A DNA stretch of 47,119 nt, taken from NCBI GenBank assembly GCA_021647365.1, contig JAKIUW010000026.1:1-47119 (forward strand), written 5' to 3'. The translations under genes and the position numbers were made by a program. The notes under the pieces are model-generated. The model was not told the DNA's origin and did not search any database. It worked only from the letters and a program-made list of their open reading frames with translations. Positions within the stretch are counted from its first letter, which is position 1. The number at the start of each line of letters is the position of its first letter. The DNA comes from Cocleimonas sp. (GTDB lineage: Bacteria > Pseudomonadota > Gammaproteobacteria > Thiotrichales > Thiotrichaceae). Positions 40,848 through 47,119 of the stretch are shown here, in pieces.

Positions 40848-43800
40848 TGAAAGGAACAATCGCATGGTTTGTTAAGAATCCAGTCGCCGCTAATATACTC
40901 ATGTTTGCCATTATTGGCTTTGGTTTATATGCGGTAACTAAAAAAATCCCACTGGAAACTTTTCCTGCTTTTGAATCTGATGTTGTCAATATTACGGTGG
41001 TTTATTCGGGTGCAACCCCCCTTGAGGTAGAGCAGGGGATTTCCGTACGAATTGAAGATGCTATTGCAGACTTGCCCGGTGTTGATCGTATATACAGCAC
41101 TTCGGCAGAAGGGCGCTCATTGATACGTGCGGATGTTCATCCTCGTTATAACACCACAAAAGTGCTTAATGAAATTAAGTCACGCATTGATGGCATCAGC
41201 GCCTTTCCTGAAGGTGCTGAAAGGGCTGTCGTAGAGCAATTAATTCGTGTACGTGATGTGATTACAGTCGTGATAGAACAAGATCGTAAAGATGATGTTG
41301 TTTTACGTCAGAATACTGAAAAAATTCGTGATGAAATAAGAGCGCTATCAGGTGTTACCCAAGTGGCGATGGGGGGTGTTAGACCGTGGGAAATTAGTAT
41401 TACAGTACCTGAATTTGTTTTACGGCAATATGGCTTAACGCTTGATGATATTTCAGGCGTGATTCGCAGTGCCTCGCGTGATATCCCAGGTGGAAGTATC
41501 AAAACAGAATCGGGCGACATTTTAGTCAGAGCTTTAGGGCAAGCTTATCGAAAAGATGATTTTGCCAATATTAGCGTGATTAGCCGTAATAATGGTGTGC
41601 ATATCCGTCTAGGTGATATCGCAACCATTAACGATGGTTTCAATGAAGATCCGTTATACAGTCGCTTTGATAAGAAACATGCGGCGTTTATTAATGTCGC
41701 CAGAGTGGGTGATCAAAATGCCATTTTGCTAGCTAAAACGGTTAAAGAATATATTGAAGAGCGCAAAAGAACGTTACCTGCAGGGCTGTCGCTTAGCTAC
41801 TGGAAAGATAGTTCTAAAATAGTTAAAGCACGTTTGAATACGCTTACCTTTAGCTTTGTACAAGGTATTATTCTTGTGTTGATTTTATTAGCTTTATTTT
41901 TACGACCTGATTTAGCCTTTTGGGTAAGTGTGGGTATCCCCATCAGTTTTCTGGGCGCGATGGCTGTAATGCCTCAGTTTGGTGTAACATTAAACTTGGT
42001 CAGTATGTTTGGTTTTATATTGGTTTTAGGTATCGTGGTTGATGATGCGATTGTCACAGGAGAAAATATTTACACGCATCTACAGCGCCATGGTGATGGT
42101 GTGCGTGCGGCGATTGAAGGTACTAAAGAGATTGCGGTACCCGTTACCTTTGGCGTTTTAACGACGGTTGCCGCCTTTTCACCTTTGCTGATGATTGATG
42201 GTGTGCGTGGTAAAATATTTGCTCAAATTCCGTTAGTTGTCATTCCAGTTTTACTCTTTTCGTTAATTGAATCAAAGTTTGTTTTACCCTCGCACCTTCA
42301 GCATATGAAGTTGCGCAGTCCAGAAACTAAACCAAATATTCTTATTAAAATACAACAAACTATCTCAAGAAGTTTGGAGAATTTTATTGACCGTATTTTT
42401 AACCCTATACTCAATAAAGCTTTAGACTGGCGCTATCTAACACTTGTGATTTTTATATCAGTTTTAATTTTGACGGTATCAATGGTGATAAGTGGGCGCT
42501 TTAAATATACCTTTTTTCCACGCATACAAAGTGAAATCATTACCGCAACGCTGGAAATGTCTGAGGGCACTGCCACCAGCATCACTGAAAAATATATTAA
42601 TAAAATGACGCGAATGGCTGAAAAGCTGCAGCAAAAACATATTGAAACAGACGGAAGAAAACTGATTCAACACATTTTAATTACAATAGGCACAGGTGGC
42701 GGACGACCTAGAGCTAATAGTTCAGGAAAGTCTCATCTTGGCAGTGTGACCTTTGAGATATTACCACCTGAATCACGCACTTCGACCATTTCTTCGAGAG
42801 AAATAGTCTCTGAGTGGAGAGAAATGATTGGGCCAATACCAGGGGTAAAAGAGTTAAGTTTTAGAGCAGAATTAGGGCGGGGAGGTGATCCTATTAATGT
42901 TCAACTTAAAGGCAAAGATTTTGATGAGTTAAATAGCCTCGCAACACAAATAAAAAATAAGCTAGAGCAATATGATGGCTTATACGATATAAAAAATAGT
43001 TTTGAAGGTGGGAAAGACGAGGTTCAATTACGCATACGACCAGAAGCAGAGCAGTTAGGTTTGAGCCTAACACAACTTGGCACACAGGTTCGACATACAA
43101 TTTATGGTGCTGAAGCACAAAGAATACAACGTAATCAGGCTGAGGTTAGGGTGATGGTACGTGCGCCAAAGAATGAGCGTTATTCTTTTTCTGATTTGCA
43201 AAGTATGCGTATTCATACAGCCAATGGCGCTGATGTACCATTAAGTGAAGTTGCGATTATTAAAGTAGGTACTGGGTCGGCGACTATCTCTCGTGTTGAT
43301 CGACAAAGAATTATTAATATCACTGCAGATTTAAATAAAGAGAAAACCAGTGCGAATAAAGTGGTTGGTGATTTAAAAACATGGCTACCTGAGCTTTTAA
43401 AAAACCACCCTGGTGTATCAATTGATATGGAAGGTGAGCAACTTGAGCAAAAGAAGTTTGCCAATAGTTTAAAGTTTGGCTTTTTAGTAGCTTTGATAAG
43501 TATTTATATCTTACTTGCTATTCCCTTTGGTTCTTATTATCAGCCATTAATGGTTATGAGTGTAATTCCCTTTAGTATTATTGGTGCTATTGGTGGTCAT
43601 GCACTTATGGGGATGAGTTTAAGTATTAGTAGCGTAATGGGCGTGCTGGCACTCATTGGTGTCGTGGTCAATGATTCGTTGGTATTGGTGGATTACACCA
43701 ATAAACGCATTAAAGAAGGTGCCTCGGTTGAAAAAGCGATAAGAATAGCGGGAGGCGCAAGGTTTAGGCCTATCTTGTTAACCTCACTAACTACCTTTGC

Positions 43801-43987
43801 TGGACTTACTCCATTGATAATGGATAAAAGCACACAGGCTCAGTTCTTGATTCCCATGGCGGTATCATTAGGTTTTGGAATATTATTTGCCACTATGCTA
43901 ACGTTGGTATTAATACCAACGTTTTATTTAATTGTGGAAGATATTAAAAGGGTTTCAAATAAGGTCTGTGCTCTTCTTTCTTCTTAG
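40847..43987 (+). CDS. RND-family inner-membrane transporter
   Basis: This 1046-residue protein has the AcrB/MdtB-like layout: TM1 near 10-30, a large periplasmic loop, TM2-6 about 335-480, TM7 near 535, a second periplasmic loop, and TM8-12 about 870-1030. GIVVDDAIVTGENIYTHLQ in TM4 carries the adjacent Asp pair used in proton relay. The second loop starts with GRFKYTFFPRIQSEIITATL, typical of efflux pumps. The substrate is not predictable. No outer-membrane TolC-like gene follows, so it must use one encoded elsewhere. Confidence 0.93.
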   Translation: MKGTIAWFVKNPVAANILMFAIIGFGLYAVTKKIPLETFPAFESDVVNITVVYSGATPLEVEQGISVRIEDAIADLPGVDRIYSTSAEGRSLIRADVHPRYNTTKVLNEIKSRIDGISAFPEGAERAVVEQLIRVRDVITVVIEQDRKDDVVLRQNTEKIRDEIRALSGVTQVAMGGVRPWEISITVPEFVLRQYGLTLDDISGVIRSASRDIPGGSIKTESGDILVRALGQAYRKDDFANISVISRNNGVHIRLGDIATINDGFNEDPLYSRFDKKHAAFINVARVGDQNAILLAKTVKEYIEERKRTLPAGLSLSYWKDSSKIVKARLNTLTFSFVQGIILVLILLALFLRPDLAFWVSVGIPISFLGAMAVMPQFGVTLNLVSMFGFILVLGIVVDDAIVTGENIYTHLQRHGDGVRAAIEGTKEIAVPVTFGVLTTVAAFSPLLMIDGVRGKIFAQIPLVVIPVLLFSLIESKFVLPSHLQHMKLRSPETKPNILIKIQQTISRSLENFIDRIFNPILNKALDWRYLTLVIFISVLILTVSMVISGRFKYTFFPRIQSEIITATLEMSEGTATSITEKYINKMTRMAEKLQQKHIETDGRKLIQHILITIGTGGGRPRANSSGKSHLGSVTFEILPPESRTSTISSREIVSEWREMIGPIPGVKELSFRAELGRGGDPINVQLKGKDFDELNSLATQIKNKLEQYDGLYDIKNSFEGGKDEVQLRIRPEAEQLGLSLTQLGTQVRHTIYGAEAQRIQRNQAEVRVMVRAPKNERYSFSDLQSMRIHTANGADVPLSEVAIIKVGTGSATISRVDRQRIINITADLNKEKTSANKVVGDLKTWLPELLKNHPGVSIDMEGEQLEQKKFANSLKFGFLVALISIYILLAIPFGSYYQPLMVMSVIPFSIIGAIGGHALMGMSLSISSVMGVLALIGVVVNDSLVLVDYTNKRIKEGASVEKAIRIAGGARFRPILLTSLTTFAGLTPLIMDKSTQAQFLIPMAVSLGFGILFATMLTLVLIPTFYLIVEDIKRVSNKVCALLSS

Positions 43988-44014
43988 AAGCGTACTGCCA
44001 TTCATGCTCTGATT

Positions 44015-44494
44015 TTAGAGTTTTCCTAATAAATGAAGAGCGATGTAAGCGGTCGCAGCAATCAATAATCCAGCAATAACTTTAGTTGCTATCTTAATAG
44101 CCAATGATGGAGGCTCTGGAGATTCACCAAAGCTATTTAATCCATTGTTTCCTGAGATGAGTGCAAACACGATATTGGCAAAAGGTATCATCGCAAAAAG
44201 TGACATCCATCCACTAGTATTGAAATCATGACAGCGCTGAATGGTTAGGCGTACCACCATTAACAATACAGCAATCGCGGATATTGCGAGTAGCACATAC
44301 GATATTGCACTTGCTGCACTTCCAAGTTTTGATATTAAGCCAGCAATACTACCTAACACTAAAAGTAGTGCAAACGGTAGAATGATTGAATAGACAAAAT
44401 AGGCTTGTCTACCAATGCGACCATCGGTGGAGAAAATATCAACAACACTGTAACGTTGTTGATTAGCTTGTTGCATGTTATTTCCGTATTTCAT
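44015..44494 (-). CDS. DUF805 membrane protein
   Basis: This 159-residue protein starts with a polar ~20-residue stretch. It then has GRIGRQAYFVYSIILPFALL (about 25-44) and RCHDFNTSGWMSL, which match the DUF805 motifs (GRxxRxxYW and RxxDxxxSGW). Four hydrophobic segments are seen at about 33-55, 60-85, 98-115 and 135-155. The family is widespread with no established function. Starts at 44494 or 44476 (MQQANQQ) are both possible. It converges with the RND pump gene (27 bp). Confidence 0.85.
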   Translation of the reverse strand: MKYGNNMQQANQQRYSVVDIFSTDGRIGRQAYFVYSIILPFALLLVLGSIAGLISKLGSAASAISYVLLAISAIAVLLMVVRLTIQRCHDFNTSGWMSLFAMIPFANIVFALISGNNGLNSFGESPEPPSLAIKIATKVIAGLLIAATAYIALHLLGKL

Positions 44495-44816
44495 ATTTCA
44501 GTATTTCCATATTTCATAATTATATCTTTGTTATTTACCTCAGTGTTAATCCATTATTTACACTGTTGTGGCTTATGTTTATATATTGCTAGTGTCACAT
44601 AGCTATATTCAAAATAACTACTGATAGTGACTAACGAAGTTATAAAAACGACGAATGGTTAAAAACTAATCATTTCAGAGATATATAAAAGAGAAAATAG
44701 ATAAATCTAGGAAAAGCGGACATAAAAAAGCCGCCAAATATTGCTATTTGACGGCATTGATCAATTTTATTTTGAAACTTTAGCTAGAAGCAAAAGCTGC
44801 AAATGATGATCTGGTT
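44495..44816. other. Intergenic region between the DUF805 gene and the Gly/Asn-rich gene
   Basis: This 322-bp AT-rich stretch includes the terminator at 44724-44756 for the gene to the right. The remaining ~200 bp upstream of the DUF805 gene hold no motif I can name. Confidence 0.5.
44724..44756 (-). terminator. Terminator of the Gly/Asn-rich protein gene
   Basis: On the minus strand GCCGTCAAATA pairs with TATTTGGCGGC (one bulge), followed by six T. This suits a strongly expressed single gene. Confidence 0.8.
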
Positions 44817-45563
44817 TTACTTTGCAACAGCAGGGGCTTGTGCCGCTGGAGCTTGCTGCGCTTGAGACTTTTTAAAAGCATCAGCCATTGCTTTTTGTTG
44901 TACAGAAATTTGCTTTGCGTAAGCTTCGTATTGCTTGCGCTGTGCTTCCATTTGAGCTTGCATCTGTTGGAAGCTTGGAGCTTGTGTAGAGTAAGCAGGA
45001 GCCATCATGCGAGTTTGCTGTTGTTGCATCTGTGGCATTCTCATTTGAGGAGCTTGCATACGTGGTGCATAACCAGCGTTATTGTTCCAAGGCATGTTGA
45101 AGCCATTTCCGCCACCGTTGTTGTTCCAAGGCATAGAAAATCCGTTTCCGCCGTTACTGCTCCAAGGCATGCTTGAGCCGTTGCCACTGTTAGTGTTTTG
45201 ACCTTGACCATTTCCAGACATGTTGCCAGCTGTGTTACCAGCGCCTTGAGCGTTACCAGCTGTGTTACCAGCACCTTGACCGTTTCCTGTCATGTTGCCA
45301 GCAGTATCCATATCAGTTTTACCTTTACCTTTAAAAGTAATGCTGAAGTCTACTTCGCCGTCTGCGTCTCCTTTACCTGTTCCCCAGCCTTGGCCATTTC
45401 CTTGTGCGTTACCAGTTGCATTTCCAGCGCCTTGACTGTTACCAGTTGCGTTGCCGTAGCCGTTTCCAGAACCATTTCCGTTGTTCCATCCGTCCCACCA
45501 GTTAGCTGATGCAGTTCCAGAAAGAGCGATTAATGCAGTAAATGCTGCTACTTGTAATTTCAT
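44817..45563 (-). CDS. Secreted Gly/Asn/Gln-rich repeat protein, sulfur-globule-protein-like
   Basis: This 248-residue protein has a signal peptide (about 1-20, cleavage GTASA-NWW). The mature part begins NWWDGWNNGNG, then two blocks of ten-residue repeats of the form GNxxGNxQGx (about 37-59 and 88-117) around a short acidic/basic patch (GEVDFSITFKGKGKTD, 69-84). A third block of MPW[NS]NNGGGNGF repeats (about 126-163) follows, then a Met/Gln segment and an Ala/Gln/Lys C-terminus. Signal peptide plus an aromatic-Gly-Asn pattern resembles sulfur globule proteins (SGP family), which coat periplasmic sulfur grains. The ATG has AGGAGATTTAAC before it. Other structural or matrix roles are possible. 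Confidence 0.55.
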   Translation of the reverse strand: MKLQVAAFTALIALSGTASANWWDGWNNGNGSGNGYGNATGNSQGAGNATGNAQGNGQGWGTGKGDADGEVDFSITFKGKGKTDMDTAGNMTGNGQGAGNTAGNAQGAGNTAGNMSGNGQGQNTNSGNGSSMPWSSNGGNGFSMPWNNNGGGNGFNMPWNNNAGYAPRMQAPQMRMPQMQQQQTRMMAPAYSTQAPSFQQMQAQMEAQRKQYEAYAKQISVQQKAMADAFKKSQAQQAPAAQAPAVAK

Positions 45564-45904
45564 GTTAAATCTCCTAGCGATTTAGTATTGAAGGGGTTAA
45601 ATTCCATTAGATTTGGCATCTAATTAAGTAAATACTAATATACTTATTTACTGAATGCAAACAAAACGATTGTAAAAGTGAGATAATATCCCATCAGAGA
45701 GAGGGCTTCTATTTAGTATAGGATAGCTTGCACCGTTAAAACGCTTATTTATTATACAGTCCTATATATTATGTGCATGACAAGCATAAACTGGCAGTTG
45801 TACTTAAGGTACACTTGAATAAAAACTTCCTTAATAGAGGTGCTCTTGATTAGAGTTTTGTTATAATGTATCTCTTGATAAAAAATTAAATATAAGAGAA
45901 ACCC
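45564..45904. other. Divergent promoter region between the Gly/Asn-rich gene and nagZ
   Basis: This 341-bp region is very AT-rich on the left (about 45590-45660) and includes TTGTAAAAGTGAGA (about 45670), which partly resembles the G-tract repeat but lacks the G-run. The nagZ promoter element lies on the right. No gene is seen. Confidence 0.5.
45859..45867 (+). promoter_or_regulatory. Extended -10 promoter element of nagZ
   Basis: TGTTATAAT is a perfect extended -10 (TGnTATAAT) 37 bp before the nagZ ATG. No good -35 lies at 17-bp spacing, which extended -10 promoters can tolerate. Confidence 0.5.
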
Positions 45905-46909
45905 ATGCACATAGCTCCTTTAATGCTTGATCTTAACGGCATCGAATTATCCGCAGAAGAACAAGAGTTATTACAGCACCCATTAACAGGTGGTGTGATT
46001 TTGTTCTCACGCAATTATGAATCTATTGAGCAGCTAGATCAGCTTGTTAAAAGTATTCGCACAACAACTAAGAATAATATTTTGATTTCGGTTGATCATG
46101 AAGGCGGGCGCGTTCAGCGTTTCCGTACCGAATTTACTGAGCTACCTGCCATTGCCAAACTGTGTGAGAATGATCACTCTGAAAAAAAGTCTTATCAACA
46201 TGGTTGGTTGATGGCGGCAGAAGTTCGCGCCATGGGCATCGATTTTAGCTTTGCACCTGTTTTGGATATTAACTACGGTGTGAGCGAAGTGATTGGTGAT
46301 CGTGCCTTTAATCAAGACCCAGAAATAATATCGCACCTAGCCTCAGAGTATATAAAAGGTATGCGCGATGCAGGCATGGCATCCACAGGAAAACATTTCC
46401 CTGGTCATGGCGCGGTGACAGAAGATTCTCATCATGAAATCCCAAAAGATTCACGTTCTCGCGAAGAGATTTGGCAAGCAGACATTGTCCCCTTTGCTGC
46501 GCTGATAAAATCAGGGCTTGATGCCGTGATGCCTGCGCATGTGATTTATACCGAGATCGATGACAAACCAGCAGGATTCTCACCGTATTGGTTGCAACAA
46601 GTACTGCGTAAAGAGCTTAGTTTTGATGGTGTTATTTTCAGTGATGATTTAACCATGGAAGGCGCATCGGTTATGGGCGGTTACACCGAGAGAGCAGAAG
46701 CGGCGATGCAAGCGGGCTGTGATATGGTGTTGGTTTGTAATAACCGAGCAGGCGCGATTGAAGTGATTGATAAAGCTAAACTCGAACAAACGGATTCCTC
46801 GTCGAAACGATTAACAAGAATGGTTGGGCAAAGTTTTATGAATCGCTCAGCACTGTTGGATACAAAACAATGGGCAGAAGCGGTAGATGAGATGGCAGCG
46901 CTGGCTTAG
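45905..46909 (+). CDS. nagZ: Beta-N-acetylhexosaminidase NagZ
   Basis: This 334-residue GH3 enzyme removes GlcNAc from muropeptides in cell-wall recycling. It has the motif KHFPGHGAVTEDSHHEIP (about 162-179), holding the His/Asp general acid pair of NagZ, and the nucleophile Asp in VIFSDDLTMEGA (about 244-255). The length equals E. coli NagZ (341). Ribosome site TAAGAGAAACCC precedes the ATG. It is a single gene here. No cytosolic anhydro-muropeptide genes are adjacent. Confidence 0.95.
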   Translation: MHIAPLMLDLNGIELSAEEQELLQHPLTGGVILFSRNYESIEQLDQLVKSIRTTTKNNILISVDHEGGRVQRFRTEFTELPAIAKLCENDHSEKKSYQHGWLMAAEVRAMGIDFSFAPVLDINYGVSEVIGDRAFNQDPEIISHLASEYIKGMRDAGMASTGKHFPGHGAVTEDSHHEIPKDSRSREEIWQADIVPFAALIKSGLDAVMPAHVIYTEIDDKPAGFSPYWLQQVLRKELSFDGVIFSDDLTMEGASVMGGYTERAEAAMQAGCDMVLVCNNRAGAIEVIDKAKLEQTDSSSKRLTRMVGQSFMNRSALLDTKQWAEAVDEMAALA

Positions 46910-46994
46910 CTGCTAGTTTTTAATACCTGATGTTTTAAAATGTGATACTTATTTATTAATCATTATAAAGAGAAGTTTAGTTGTTATTATTGAA

Positions 46995-47119
46995 GCCACT
47001 ACTGTCCCGTTAACTTCATAACATCACCATTTGATTAAAGTCATGTTGTTTTCTATTGGGTGGATCACCTCGAAGAAGTGCCATAAGGTCGCGCTTCTCA
47101 AACAAATTAAGCTGTAACA
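46995..47119 (-). mobile_element. Left end of an IS4-like insertion sequence (partial)
   Basis: The putative terminal sequence CACTACTGTCCCGTTAAC (46997-47014) is followed by the transposase 3' end. The family is judged from the end sequence and the protein motif. The second end lies outside the window. Confidence 0.5.
47016..47119 (-). CDS. Transposase C-terminus (partial, cut by window edge)
   Basis: On the minus strand the reading frame enters at 47119 and ends at the stop 47016-47018. Its last ~34 codons include LQLNLFEKRDLMALLRGD, which resembles the C-terminal motif of IS4-family transposases. Just outside, ACTACTGTCCCGTTAAC (about 46998-47014) looks like the terminal sequence of such an element, so the insertion probably begins near 46995 and continues to the right. 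Completeness cannot be judged. Confidence 0.6.
   Translation of the reverse strand, partial: LQLNLFEKRDLMALLRGDPPNRKQHDFNQMVML

Noticed and set aside
44900..45480. 30-bp tandem repeats as a CRISPR or VNTR element
   Set aside because: They are in frame and encode the ten-residue protein repeats; they are explained by the coding sequence.
45198..45509. Open frame antisense to the Gly/Asn-rich gene
   Set aside because: Its Ser/Thr/Val/Cys repeats are only the reverse reading of the GN repeats.
45668..45686. TTGTAAAAGTGAGATAA as another repeat copy
   Set aside because: It matches the first ten bases but has no G-run and no TGTGC end; chance similarity is likely in AT-rich DNA.

Overview
The window is a gammaproteobacterial chromosome segment. 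The evidence is the gene order lolB-ispE-tRNA-Gln-prs-rplY-pth-ychF, which is typical of Gammaproteobacteria, together with close family matches to enteric-type YbiT, ErpA, PurT, YbdG-like MscS, Prc and NagZ. Base composition is moderately AT-rich. A secreted Gly/Asn-rich protein near the right end resembles sulfur globule proteins, and a SulP/SLC13 anion-transport pair lies near the left end. Both hint at a sulfur-oxidising lineage such as the Thiotrichales, but that placement is inference.

Layout. 1-130: probable IS21-family end. 231-1424: small HMA metal-binding protein and a RIO-type kinase. 1560-5375: SLC13 and SulP transporters in one minus-strand unit behind a perfect palindrome. 5825-7066: YbdG-like mechanosensitive channel. 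7447-11552: sucA-sucB (no lpd follows). 11650-13173: glpD. 13297-18680: lolB, ispE, tRNA-Gln, prs, rplY (bL25/CTC), pth, ychF. 18681-19145: gene-poor stretch with a transposase remnant. 19146-22511: ybiT, purT, ppnP. 22626-25957: desaturase, anti-sigma, ECF sigma and a divergent YceI protein. 26130-29597: dapD, a TetR regulator with a divergent DUF2852 protein, then dapC. 29801-36998: CreD-like protein, Prc protease, B12-binding radical SAM protein, argC, bactofilin. 37123-39293: erpA, outer-membrane beta-barrel, SASA esterase. 39528-43987: RND efflux pair. 44015-46909: DUF805 protein, sulfur-globule-like protein, nagZ. 47016-47119: C-terminus of a transposase cut by the window edge.

Most genes are housekeeping: TCA cycle, lysine/peptidoglycan precursor synthesis (dapD, dapC), arginine (argC), nucleotides (prs, purT, ppnP), translation (tRNA-Gln, bL25, Pth, YchF, YbiT), Fe-S assembly (ErpA) and envelope (LolB, Prc, NagZ, bactofilin, CreD, RND).

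The unusual content is between the genes. First, a short dispersed repeat, CATGTAAAAGTG followed by a run of G and then TGTGC, occurs at least 17 times. Every copy is intergenic. Some copies are single, with a strong strand bias, and some form inverted pairs. Second, two ~110-nt elements, one on each strand (before tRNA-Gln and after erpA), share conserved loops and stems with compensatory base changes, so they look like a conserved structured RNA or DNA element. Strong hairpins also occur inside the pth coding start and in the prs leader, and a pair of near-identical operators lies between the TetR gene and the DUF2852 gene.
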